From JANNYA01 sp043754435 (lineage in GTDB: Bacteria; Pseudomonadota; Gammaproteobacteria; Xanthomonadales; SZUA-5): DNA of 27,990 nucleotides. The notes under the pieces were generated by a model. The model was not told the DNA's origin. It saw nothing but the letters and a program-made list of their open reading frames with translations, and did not search any database. The stretch spans positions 1 to 27,990 of the forward strand of contig JAYUUS010000234.1 in the NCBI GenBank assembly GCA_043754435.1, read 5' to 3'. Positions 1 through 7,442 of the stretch are shown here, piece after piece. The position numbers and the translations under genes were made by a program. How positions within the stretch are numbered: position 1 is the first letter of the stretch; every line of letters starts with the position of its first letter.

Positions 1-426
1 GACGCGTTTTATGTGGTAAGTGGCGGCATAACAACACGCTTTGACTGGTTCGGCAGTAGTGGTTTCCGCGCGTCCTGGGAAATCCCACGGACTTTTGTCG
101 GCATTGAAAACGCCTACGCTGACATTACGCACGGTGTGCTGTCGCAGAATTCAGGTTCAAATGTTTCTTGTCTGGGAATATTTTCGTTTGCCATGATCTC
201 AAATGTTGGCTCGAGCTCACGTTATTTTTTTCCTGAAGCAACGTTGAGTCAAATGGACGGGTTCGCTTTTGACGTCGACCCTGCTGGCGCAGTGGTTGGG
301 GTAACGTTGAAAAATCCAATTGCGGCCCCCAAAAACGCGCTGTATTTTATGGTGCAAGACCGCATTTTTGGGGGGCAAAATGCCGCCCCGGGAACGGTTA
401 ATTTCGGGCTAGGAAGCTTTGAGTAG
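1..426 (+). CDS. Hypothetical protein, C-terminal fragment (start outside window)
   Basis: The reading frame is open from the first base (D-A-F-Y-V-V-S-G-G...) to a TAG at 424-426, so this is the 3' end of a gene that begins before the window. A GTG at 13 would give 137 residues, but nothing favours it over an upstream start. The visible part is rich in Gly, Ser, Phe and Asn, with alternating hydrophobic and polar residues as in secreted beta-rich proteins. There is no membrane segment and I recognise no family motif. It converges on the minus-strand apbE, with a hairpin between them. Function unknown. Confidence 0.55.
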   Translation, partial: DAFYVVSGGITTRFDWFGSSGFRASWEIPRTFVGIENAYADITHGVLSQNSGSNVSCLGIFSFAMISNVGSSSRYFFPEATLSQMDGFAFDVDPAGAVVGVTLKNPIAAPKNALYFMVQDRIFGGQNAAPGTVNFGLGSFE

Positions 427-459
427 TCCGCTTTTTGCGTGCGACGTTTGAGGCTAATG

Positions 460-481
460 ATCGTGGCGGTGCCGTCACGAT
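460..481. terminator. Hairpin between convergent genes, possible bidirectional terminator
   Basis: ATCGTGGCGG and CCGTCACGAT are separated by TG and pair along nearly their whole length (one G-T wobble; the innermost pairs must open to form the loop). It sits between the stop of the plus-strand fragment (426) and the stop of apbE (491-493). Neither side has a clear U-tract, so intrinsic termination is only a possibility. Confidence 0.4.
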
Positions 482-490
482 TACCTTGCA

Positions 491-1390
491 CTAAGCGGAA
501 ACGCGATTTCCCTGCTGATCCACCCACAAAAACTCAACATTTTGGGCGCGCAAGAATTCCAGCCCAGCATCACCGAGCAGCAGCGCGCAACTGGCAAGGG
601 CACCCGCAAACACACATAGCGGCGCTTTGACCGAAACCGATTGCGCGCCCTGCACCGGCCAGCCGGTGTGCGGATCGAGCAAATGGCTGTAGCGTTTGCC
701 TTCATGGATCAAAAAACGCTCGTAATCGCCACTGGTCGCTAGTGCGCCTTGAGTGATTTCGATGCTGGCAATCAGTTGGTCTTTTGCGCGCGGATGTTGA
801 ATGCCAATGCGCCAAGGCGAGTCATGCCTGTGCGCGCCATTGGCTTGCGGGCCGCTCAGGCGCACATCGCCGCCAAGATTGATCAAAGCATGCTCGGCAC
901 CGGCGGCGGCGAGCACACTGGCGGCACGATCGGCTGCGTACTCTTTGCCAAAGCCACCGAAGTCAATTTCCATGCCGGGCTTGGTCAAACTAAACCACGG
1001 GCGATCCCAACGCACATATTGCCAGCCCACCAGCGGCAAAAGCTCGGTAATCGTGGCCTGTTCCGGTGGACGCTGTGCCTTAAAATCCCACGCTCGACGC
1101 AAAACGCCGCTGGTGATGTCAAAACGCCCGGCGCTCATTAAGTGGCACTGTGCGGCAAAATCAAGCAGTGACGCGGTTTCCTCATCCACCTGAAACGGTG
1201 CGCTGCCCGCATGGTGATTGATTTGACTGACGACACTGTCGGCGCGGTAGCGCGAATACTTGGCTTCAATGCGCGCCACTTCTACTTGCGCCAATTGCAG
1301 CAGTTCAGTAGCGCCAGCCGACGCGTGCCACAATTTTAGCTCGCAATGGCACGCCATCGCGCGAAAATGATGCTGATGCAGCACGCTCAA
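491..1390 (-). CDS. apbE: ApbE-family FAD:protein FMN transferase
   Basis: ApbE enzymes transfer FMN from FAD onto a Thr or Ser of a target protein. Visible family motifs in order are FDITSGVLRRAWDF, DFGGFGKEYAADRA, ALINLGGDVR, ATSGDYERF and YSHLLDPHTGWP. The length of 299 aa is usual for the family without a long leader. The C-terminal motif normally written ADALAT reads AGALAS here (residues 262-267), so the usual metal-binding Asp is Gly263 and the Thr is Ser267. This may mark a subfamily or reduced activity. The frame starts at TTG 1390, just after the DUF3570 stop; an ATG at residue 12 is another option. I see no signal peptide or lipobox, so the protein looks cytoplasmic, unlike the periplasmic ApbE lipoproteins. 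It is the last gene of the operon, and its likely partner is the adjacent DUF3570 protein (inference). Confidence 0.88.
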   Translation of the reverse strand: MSVLHQHHFRAMACHCELKLWHASAGATELLQLAQVEVARIEAKYSRYRADSVVSQINHHAGSAPFQVDEETASLLDFAAQCHLMSAGRFDITSGVLRRAWDFKAQRPPEQATITELLPLVGWQYVRWDRPWFSLTKPGMEIDFGGFGKEYAADRAASVLAAAGAEHALINLGGDVRLSGPQANGAHRHDSPWRIGIQHPRAKDQLIASIEITQGALATSGDYERFLIHEGKRYSHLLDPHTGWPVQGAQSVSVKAPLCVFAGALASCALLLGDAGLEFLRAQNVEFLWVDQQGNRVSA

Positions 1391-1393
1391 GCG

Positions 1394-2512
1394 CTAAAAG
1401 CTGTGCTTCGCACCGAATTGAAGGGTTCTGGCGGAAAACGGCAGGATGTTGGGGCTAGCGGTGCCCAGCGCCCAGCTGCCTTTTTGGCGGTAAAACTCAA
1501 ACTTGAGTTCCGCACGCCAGCCCAGCAGCTCCGGGAAACCCAGCTTGATTCCCGCATCCCAAGCGCCAAAACTGCTCAGGCGCGTGTCGGCGGAGTAATT
1601 TCTGCCGGGTGTATAGCCCGTACCGAAAGGCGGGTCGACATAAAAGTCAGCCTTGCTTTGCGAGTAATAGCGCAGGCTTGGGGTCAGCACAAAGTCGTTG
1701 CTTAAGTTCTGCTCCCAAGCCGCTTCTAAGGTGTGCCCATTGAGCGACCAAGTGTCGGTGTAGTAACGGTACGACAGCCGTAACGCGGCATCGGGTGCTG
1801 CAAAAAATTGGTTATAGCGCAGCAAAAACGTGGTTTCATCACGGCCATTCGGACGTGTATCGAGCGGTTTGTACGGGTCGTCAAAATAGCCCTCGCCATG
1901 TGCAAAGCCGACACTGGCGGCAAGCAAGGAAGTGGCTGACAGCACGCGCGTAATGCCGATATTCAGCTGCTCGCCGCGCCGTGCTTGGTTGACCGCCACG
2001 CCATTGGTGCTGTCAATGCGATCCCGATTGAAAGCAATGCCCGCGCTATAGGTGGTGTTGCGATCCGCGCTATCAAGGCTGCCGGAAACACTCAAAGCGC
2101 GCCCGAGATAGTCGTGCTCGGTGGAATAAGCGCCGCCGAAACTCAAACTTGCGCCGTCAAAATAGCGGGTCAAGCCAATATTGGCGGCTTTACGAAAATC
2201 ATTAACGCCTTCGCCCGATGCCCCGGACAGCGTGTCGTGATAGAGCGGGCTGGCGCCGGAAATGCTGTCGGTGGTCAAAAAACCTGAGGCTGACCATTCC
2301 TCGCCTAAGGGTGCCAGGACAAACAAGGAAGGTGCGGAAATTTCCATTCGCTTGGCACCCGGTTGAAATTCTTGATAGTGCGAATACTGTACTTCCAGGC
2401 TGGCATTGCTTGGCGCGGTTGCTGCGTGGCTAGTTAGACTGAGTGCCAGCCCTGGCAGTGCCAATGCAGCGGCGAATAGGGCGTTGGCACTGTGCGAATC
2501 AGTTGCAGCCAC
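1394..2512 (-). CDS. DUF3570 outer-membrane beta-barrel protein
   Basis: The N-terminal hydrophobic stretch ending LTSHAA looks like a signal peptide. The rest is alternating aromatic and polar strands (LSYRYYTDTWSLNGHTLEAA, LTPSLRYYSQSKADFYV) and ends in Phe, as outer-membrane barrels do. Composition and neighbours match DUF3570. Start is uncertain: the frame opens at TTG 2527, but I prefer GTG 2512; either overlaps the end of the DUF4266 gene (2499). Near the N-terminus, counted from TTG 2527, DSISGAS (87-93) and DTLSGAS (98-104) resemble ApbE flavinylation sites. The stop TAG (1396-1394) is followed in the same frame, after one codon, by the apbE start. The biochemical role of the family is not known to me. 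Confidence 0.8.
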   Translation of the reverse strand: MAATDSHSANALFAAALALPGLALSLTSHAATAPSNASLEVQYSHYQEFQPGAKRMEISAPSLFVLAPLGEEWSASGFLTTDSISGASPLYHDTLSGASGEGVNDFRKAANIGLTRYFDGASLSFGGAYSTEHDYLGRALSVSGSLDSADRNTTYSAGIAFNRDRIDSTNGVAVNQARRGEQLNIGITRVLSATSLLAASVGFAHGEGYFDDPYKPLDTRPNGRDETTFLLRYNQFFAAPDAALRLSYRYYTDTWSLNGHTLEAAWEQNLSNDFVLTPSLRYYSQSKADFYVDPPFGTGYTPGRNYSADTRLSSFGAWDAGIKLGFPELLGWRAELKFEFYRQKGSWALGTASPNILPFSARTLQFGAKHSF

Positions 2513-2735
2513 AGCCGCCCCCGCCAACGCTCATCGTGCCGCGCGAACCTTCTTTGCTTTGAAAGGTGTGATCGGCGAATTTTGCCTCTAACACATTGCC
2601 ATCAAGCGCCATGGACGGCTTTGCCAGCCCCGATTTTTGCCACGCTTTGACCTCGACTGGTGCGCACGCTGAAAGCGCAACAGTTGCGCTTAAGACAATT
2701 AAAAAACGCATGCTTAAATAGCTAGGGAAGGGCAT
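2499..2735 (-). CDS. DUF4266 small Cys-tailed lipoprotein
   Basis: This 78-aa protein has a signal sequence MRFLIVLSATVALSAC with a lipobox (L-S-A-C, Cys24), so it should be lipid-anchored. It ends in GGGGCGCN, the Gly/Cys tail I associate with DUF4266. The CxC pair could bind metal or be redox-active, but that is inference. The ATG at 2735 is preceded by AAAGGA at good spacing; the second ATG at 2711 lacks such a site, so 2735 is chosen. It begins one base after the TlpA-like stop and overlaps the DUF3570 start, so all four genes are probably co-transcribed and translationally coupled. Confidence 0.8.
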   Translation of the reverse strand: MPFPSYLSMRFLIVLSATVALSACAPVEVKAWQKSGLAKPSMALDGNVLEAKFADHTFQSKEGSRGTMSVGGGGCGCN

Positions 2736-2736
2736 C

Positions 2737-3282
2737 TCAATGTTCCTTTAACGCAGTCGTAATCGCGGCTTCGATTACCGCCTGATCGCTGGGCTTAAAG
2801 CCAGCGTGGATCAAGCGCACGGTACCATCGCGCGCAATTAGATAGCTTGAAGGCATGACTTTGAGCTGAAAAATTTCTGGGATTTTCGCCTGGGCGTCAA
2901 AAAGCACGGCAAATTGTGCGGGCTGTTTGAGCAAGAAGCGATCAGCGTCGCTGCGTTTTTCATCGACATTTACCGCCAGAATTTTTAGGCCATCGAGTGC
3001 GTAATGGGCGTGCATGCGGTTGAGAAAACCAAATGATTGCCGACATGGCCCACACCAAGACGCCCAAAAGTCAACCAGCACCACTTGGCCTTTGAAGTCA
3101 GCCAAATTTTGCCGATTGCCTTGTACGTCATTGAGCGAGAAGCTGGGCGCTGATTGATTTTTTTCTAACGCAATGCAGTCAAGGGCAATCAGCGTCAAGC
3201 AGCAAAACAGTAAAGAGCTAATCCTGGCGAGTCCCTGAAAGAAACCCGTTCGTGCTGAGCTTGTCGAAGCATGTAGCCACAT
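2737..3282 (-). CDS. TlpA-like periplasmic thioredoxin-fold protein
   Basis: A thioredoxin-fold domain with the active site WASWCGPCRQS and the cis-proline segment VMPSSYLI identifies a TlpA/ResA-type disulfide reductase. Such proteins work in the periplasm, supplying electrons to extracytoplasmic thiols. The frame is open to an ATG at 3390, but everything upstream of 3221 is encoded by a dispersed repeat. Starting at ATG 3282 (MWLHAS...) gives a positively charged n-region, a hydrophobic core (SSLLFCCLTLIALDC) and then the mature domain, which is a plausible signal anchor. A non-ATG start after the repeat cannot be excluded. It is first in the operon with DUF4266, DUF3570 and apbE. The likely role is keeping Cys residues of the module reduced (inference). 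Confidence 0.85.
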   Translation of the reverse strand: MWLHASTSSARTGFFQGLARISSLLFCCLTLIALDCIALEKNQSAPSFSLNDVQGNRQNLADFKGQVVLVDFWASWCGPCRQSFGFLNRMHAHYALDGLKILAVNVDEKRSDADRFLLKQPAQFAVLFDAQAKIPEIFQLKVMPSSYLIARDGTVRLIHAGFKPSDQAVIEAAITTALKEH

Positions 3283-3417
3283 TCTTCGTGATGCACAAAG
3301 CGCTACGGCTGCGTCAGTATTTATACGGCTCTGCCCTTCGACAGGCTCAGGGCGAACGATTCTTTTAGGTTTGGTTCGAAAAGAACTCATACTTCAAACA
3401 TCACTTCGAATCGCACT
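3221..3417. repeat. Dispersed palindromic repeat, copy A (about 197 bp)
   Basis: This segment aligns along its length with 15359-15556, about 85% identical by hand alignment with one or two small indels. Each copy carries two inward-facing arms: GTTCGTGCTGAGCTTGTCG near one end and CGACAGGCTCAGGGCGAAC near the other, so a long cruciform can form. The arms resemble a palindromic repeat common in proteobacterial genomes (recollection). The copy overlaps the 5' end of the TlpA-like gene and supplies its possible ATG starts. Confidence 0.85.
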
Positions 3418-3459
3418 TGGCTCACGAACGGGCTCCAAGAATTTTCTTTGCCAATCTAA

Positions 3460-5193
3460 TCATTGCGGCTGACGGCTTAGTTCAATCACGCGGCCATCGG
3501 GCAGCGTCATATTGGCATTGCGTCGATCCGTAAAGTTCAACTTCAGCAGCCCGACATTGGCATTGATCGTGTCCGCCGGTTTGTACGGTGCGCCCATGGC
3601 TTGACCGTTGGCAAGCAACAGCCACGGGCCTTCATATTGGCTAGGCGTGGACATGGTGCCAGTGCTGACATACCAAGTGGGTTGGCCGCTCGCGTCATAC
3701 ATAAAGCCGCATATGAAGATCTTATCGGCCTCAAATCCAATTGAAAAACCGCGCCCGCTTTCTTTATCTGACCACCACCAGCCAGGTTCTGGCGCACCGG
3801 CTTGCGGCGGTTTGACGGTGGTTAGATCGGTGATGGGAAAGCGAATTAAATCGACAGTGCCGCCCGGCCACGTCATCTTGGCGGTGCTGTCGCTAGCAAA
3901 TTTTAACTGCACGATCCCAGGCGAGCTTGTCATGACGGGCGCTTTGTAAGCACCGGTGAGCGTTTGCCCGTTTTCCAGGGTAAACATGGTCGAACTGAAA
4001 TCTGGGCCGGTCAAGGGTGCTGCTCCGACAAACCACCAAGCCGGGCCTGCGGGTGTGTACAGAAAGGCGGCCATGAATAAAGAGCCATTTCGGTTTTCGA
4101 TAAAATAGCCGCGCCCGCCTTCTTGCGCATTCCAGTACCAACCGGTTTGCGGCGTAATTTGCGCCATCGACGGGCAGCTCAGCGGCCAGGATTTGCTGAC
4201 TGGATTAACGCCACCGGTGCGCTCGACGCAGCTGAGCGTACTGGTGCGCACGGCTGTTGCATCGCGCGTGCAATTGACGTCGATGTAGCCGTTGGGGCCA
4301 TCTGGGCGCAGCGTGATTTCTTGCGACGAGGGCAAACTAAAAGCCGTGGCGTCAGCGCCCGCAATGCTGCATTCGCTGATGGTTTTGTTGGCCGCCACGC
4401 CGCTGCCCACGCCACCAGTCGGGTCAATATAGACAAAGGCCGTCGCCTGGGCGGCGGGTAAGCTCGACGAAGTGGTCAGCAAGACCTTATTGCCCGGCTC
4501 CGGCAAGTAGCTGAGTGCTGGCGGTACAGGCGCTATTGCGCTGGCTGGGCAGGTCAGTTGCCAACTGCGATCTATAACTGCGCCACTGCCACGCGTTTCT
4601 TTGCAGCTCAGCGTAGCGCTTTGCGCCACTGCGGTGCGCGTGCAGCTCGGGGTAAATGTTTGTGGGGCGGTGCTGCTGCCGACGAAGCTGAAGTTGACGC
4701 TCGCCACCGTAAAACCGCTGCCTGAAATGGCGCATTGGTTAAAATTCGTGGTCGCAGCACTACCGGTGCCGGTGCCGCCCGCAGCGCTGACACTGATGGT
4801 GCCTATCGCTACGGCTCCGAGGACGGCAGAACTACCCGTCAAGCTTAACGTCGTGGCGGGTGAATAGCTCAATACCGGCGGGGTGTTGGTCGTGGTGTCA
4901 TTCGGATTGCCCACGTAGGCGGTGATGTCATCGCGATCCTGGGTAGATAGGATCGACGCCAGAAAACGCATGCTAGAAATATTGCTGATCGCGGCGTTCA
5001 GCACAGGCGTGCTGTTGGCACAGCGTCTGGGAATCACATTGGTCGCCGCACCGTGGCAACTTTGGCACTGCGTCGTATAGAGCGTGCGGCCGCGCGCAAT
5101 ATCGCCTGCGGCAGAGGTGCTAAGGCTAAAGGCCACGCCAAAAACTAGACCTATTCCTAAATAAAATGTACTTAATGAACTGGATTTATTCAT
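3460..5193 (-). CDS. Secreted c-type cytochrome with Cys-rich and GRGF repeat domains
   Basis: After a signal peptide (MNKSSSLSTFYLGIGLVFGV... cut near residue 28) comes a small cytochrome c domain. It has the haem site CQSCH (43-47) and a possible Met ligand at 75, followed by DRDDITAYV. Two homologous segments of about 110 aa follow, each starting PPVLSY or PPALSY and holding four conserved Cys. Two C-terminal repeats of the G-W-x-W...GRG(Y/F)-x-I type come next, near QTGWYWNAQEGGRGYFIENR and PGWWWSDKESGRGFSIGFE. The frame is open to 5304, but ATG 5193 gives the signal peptide directly. Expected product is 577 aa, periplasmic or extracellular. I know the GRGF repeat from secreted proteins but not its function. 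A role in envelope electron transfer is inference. Confidence 0.75.
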   Translation of the reverse strand: MNKSSSLSTFYLGIGLVFGVAFSLSTSAAGDIARGRTLYTTQCQSCHGAATNVIPRRCANSTPVLNAAISNISSMRFLASILSTQDRDDITAYVGNPNDTTTNTPPVLSYSPATTLSLTGSSAVLGAVAIGTISVSAAGGTGTGSAATTNFNQCAISGSGFTVASVNFSFVGSSTAPQTFTPSCTRTAVAQSATLSCKETRGSGAVIDRSWQLTCPASAIAPVPPALSYLPEPGNKVLLTTSSSLPAAQATAFVYIDPTGGVGSGVAANKTISECSIAGADATAFSLPSSQEITLRPDGPNGYIDVNCTRDATAVRTSTLSCVERTGGVNPVSKSWPLSCPSMAQITPQTGWYWNAQEGGRGYFIENRNGSLFMAAFLYTPAGPAWWFVGAAPLTGPDFSSTMFTLENGQTLTGAYKAPVMTSSPGIVQLKFASDSTAKMTWPGGTVDLIRFPITDLTTVKPPQAGAPEPGWWWSDKESGRGFSIGFEADKIFICGFMYDASGQPTWYVSTGTMSTPSQYEGPWLLLANGQAMGAPYKPADTINANVGLLKLNFTDRRNANMTLPDGRVIELSRQPQ

Positions 5194-5337
5194 CGCGATA
5201 ACCATGAGCGTGTATGAGGCGTGTATGCCTGCCAAAAGGATAACGCCAATCCATGAATTTAGTTGACTTAATTGCAGGACGATAGTGGGAACTGGCGCGT
5301 GCATCTTTTAAGAAACTGCGTTTCCGCTTCGTAATTT

Positions 5338-5354
5338 ATCCCGCTGCGCGGGAT
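5338..5354. terminator. GC-rich hairpin downstream of the LAB_N gene
   Basis: ATCCCGC and GCGGGAT are separated by TGC, a perfect 7-bp stem. It lies in the 185-bp gap between the LAB_N gene (ends 5379) and the cytochrome gene (starts 5193). No U-tract follows on the minus strand, so it may be a weak terminator or a repeat. A second small inverted repeat (GAAAC-TGC-GTTTC) lies about 15 bases away. Confidence 0.35.
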
Positions 5355-5378
5355 TGTTACGCTAATGCTCACCCCGAA

Positions 5379-5702
5379 CTACGGCTTCTGGTTTGCTTTC
5401 CAACCGTGCGCTTTAATATCGAGTTTAAGGCTATACAGCGCGGTAAAAGCCGGGAATAAATTTTGCAGCACGCCGACCGAGTCGCTTTTTTTCGAAAATA
5501 CAAAATAGCTCAGCGTCATCAAACTACCGATGATGCTCATGTACCAGAAAACTCTTGGAATCACCGGCTTTTGCGCTTTGCGTGAGGCTAGGAACTGCAC
5601 CAACCAGCGGCCCGCAAACATCAGCGCACCGACATAGCCAATGAGTTTCCAGGGCGTTACATGTAGCCCAGTCCAGGCTAACCATAAAATCTGCTCGTTC
5701 AT
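5379..5702 (-). CDS. LAB_N (lipid-A-disaccharide synthase N-terminal domain) membrane protein
   Basis: A 107-aa integral membrane protein with about three helices: KLIGYVGALMFAGRWLVQF, FWYMSIIGSLMTLSYFVF and VLQNLFPAFTALYSL. GRWLVQFLASRKAQKPVIPRVFW matches the stand-alone LAB_N family (Arg-Trp-Gln followed by S-x-K and P-x-x-FW). These small proteins often sit beside GT2 enzymes that load sugars onto undecaprenyl phosphate, but their role is not settled. The ATG overlaps the stop of the GT2 gene by four bases, so translation is coupled. It is the last gene of the epimerase-GT2-LAB_N operon. Confidence 0.8.
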   Translation of the reverse strand: MNEQILWLAWTGLHVTPWKLIGYVGALMFAGRWLVQFLASRKAQKPVIPRVFWYMSIIGSLMTLSYFVFSKKSDSVGVLQNLFPAFTALYSLKLDIKAHGWKANQKP

Positions 5703-6436
5703 TCGCTGCCGCTCACTTTGTTAACAGCGGTTAGTTTTGCGCGGCGCTGCAGCCACGCGACGCCAATCATATCGACAATCCCCACCCACAGCCGGTTCCA
5801 TAAACCGTATTTGCTAACCCCAGCCACGCGCGCACGATGGCTGACCACAACACTTTTGGTCGGTAAGCCTGATCGTGCGAATAGTGCGGGTAGGAAGCGG
5901 TGCATATGATCAAAATAAGGCAGCTCTAAAAACGCTTGGCGTGGAAAAAGTTTAATGCCGCAGCCGCTGTCGGGTGTGGCATCGCGCAACAGCTGTGCGC
6001 GCACCGCGTTGGCGACTTTGCTCGACACGCGCTTGAGCCAAGTATCGCGTCGATCTTTACGCCAGCCGGCGAAACAGGCCGCATGCCCGAAGCTGTCGCG
6101 CTCGGCAAGCAGTTTTGGGATATCAGCCGGATTATTTTGCCCGTCGCCATCCAGTGTCGCCACCCAATCGGCGCGGGCGCGCAACACCCCGGTGCGCACG
6201 GCGGTGCTTTGCCCGCTTTGTTTGACGTGGTTAAAAACACGCAGGTTTGCATGCTGGCTCAATAACTTGGTTAGTACAGCCAGCGTGCCGTCTTTGCTGG
6301 CATCGTTCACAAACACCATCTCAAAAGTGCAAACAGGCTTAAGCGCCGCGTCAATTTCGCTGATTAAATTCGCAACGTTGTCGAGTTCATTGTGTACCGG
6401 GACGACGACAGAGAGCGCGGGCAAGGCATCAGCCAT
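5699..6436 (-). CDS. GT2 glycosyltransferase, polyprenyl-phosphate sugar transferase type
   Basis: The N-terminus LSVVVPVHNELDNV, then VFVNDASKDGT and the DxD-type motif DGDGQ (96-100) define a GT-A family 2 enzyme like dolichyl/undecaprenyl-phosphate sugar transferases (DPM/ArnC group). At 245 aa it holds the catalytic domain and a short amphipathic tail (LWVGIVDMIGVAWLQ) but not the paired C-terminal helices of ArnC. The neighbouring LAB_N protein may provide the membrane part (inference). It lies 19 bases after the epimerase gene and overlaps LAB_N by four. Its donor could be the UDP-sugar made by the epimerase; the exact sugar cannot be read from sequence. Confidence 0.85.
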   Translation of the reverse strand: MADALPALSVVVPVHNELDNVANLISEIDAALKPVCTFEMVFVNDASKDGTLAVLTKLLSQHANLRVFNHVKQSGQSTAVRTGVLRARADWVATLDGDGQNNPADIPKLLAERDSFGHAACFAGWRKDRRDTWLKRVSSKVANAVRAQLLRDATPDSGCGIKLFPRQAFLELPYFDHMHRFLPALFARSGLPTKSVVVSHRARVAGVSKYGLWNRLWVGIVDMIGVAWLQRRAKLTAVNKVSGSE

Positions 6437-6455
6437 AGCAGTGGGCGTAGAAAAA

Positions 6456-7409
6456 TCAGGCCTTGTAGTATGACTTAACCCACGCGACTAGCTCGGCAAC
6501 TCCAATTTCGAGCGGCATTTTAGGTTCATATCCAAACGCCGCCCTTGCCGCTGATGTGTCAGCAAAAGTTTGGCGCATATCGCCCGGCTGCATGGGCTTT
6601 AAAACGCGAATGGCGGGCTTATCCAGCATTTTTTCGATCAGCGCAATGAAATGATTGAGTTCTACCGGTTTACCCGCGCCCAAATTATAAACCGCAAACG
6701 GTTTTTCCTTCGGTGGCGGCGCATTTAGCGCGGCTAAAATGCCATCGACAATATCGTTCACATGGGTGAAATCACGCAGCATGTCGCCACCGTTGAACAC
6801 ATCAATCGCCCGGCCTGCCAAAATAGCGCGGCTGAACAAAATAGGTGCCATATCCGGCCGACCCCAGGCACCATACACCGTGAAAAACCGGAGCGCAGTG
6901 CAGGGAATACCGTAAAGATGTGCGTAGGCATGTGCCATGAGCTCGTTCGCGCCTTTAGTGGCTGCGTAAAACGACATCGGCGTCTGAATCGACATGGCTT
7001 CCCGAAACGGCGTTTCCCTTTGTGCGCCGTACACCGAGGAGGTGGAGGCAAATACCAAATGCTCGACCGGGAAACGTCGGCAGGCTTCCAAAATATTGAG
7101 AAAACCGGTCAAATTGCTGTGCAGATAGTCGTACGGTGCCGCAATTGAATGCCGCACGCCCGCTTGCGCCGCCAAATGGATCACGCGTGTGGGGCGATGG
7201 GTTTCAAAGCAGTGCATGAGTGCGGCGCTATCCGCCACATCAACTACCAACGGCTGCAAAGCAAATTCTGCGACACGCGCCTGTTTGAGCTCGATGCTGT
7301 AATAGCTGTTTAAATTATCGAGCTGCACGCTAGGCTGATTGAGTTCAGCCAACCTGCGTGCGGTGTAGGCGCCAATAAAGCCGGCCGCGCCAGTAATCAA
7401 AGTGATCAT
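6456..7409 (-). CDS. NAD-dependent epimerase, UDP-glucuronate 4-epimerase type
   Basis: An extended SDR with the NAD-binding motif GAAGFIG (7-13), ASTSSVYG (121-128) and the catalytic pair Y148/K152 in YAATK. The segment RFFTVYGAWGRPDMA is the hallmark of UDP-glucuronate 4-epimerases (LpsL/GAE group), which make UDP-galacturonate. RDFTHVNDIVDGI and YNLGAGKPVEL follow as expected. Length 317 aa is slightly short but complete. It starts at ATG 7409 and is the first gene of the operon with GT2 and LAB_N. Product use in lipopolysaccharide or another surface glycan is inferred from context. Some relatives act on other UDP-sugars, so substrate is fairly but not fully sure. Confidence 0.85.
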   Translation of the reverse strand: MITLITGAAGFIGAYTARRLAELNQPSVQLDNLNSYYSIELKQARVAEFALQPLVVDVADSAALMHCFETHRPTRVIHLAAQAGVRHSIAAPYDYLHSNLTGFLNILEACRRFPVEHLVFASTSSVYGAQRETPFREAMSIQTPMSFYAATKGANELMAHAYAHLYGIPCTALRFFTVYGAWGRPDMAPILFSRAILAGRAIDVFNGGDMLRDFTHVNDIVDGILAALNAPPPKEKPFAVYNLGAGKPVELNHFIALIEKMLDKPAIRVLKPMQPGDMRQTFADTSAARAAFGYEPKMPLEIGVAELVAWVKSYYKA

Positions 7410-7442
7410 GCTTAGTAAAGTCGGTGAAAGGCTAGGCTTAAG

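Noticed and set aside
3221..3417. Conserved promoter inside the 197-bp repeat
   Set aside because: Copy A has a TATAAA-like hexamer, but copy B reads GCGCAAAT at that place, and no good -35 is present in either.
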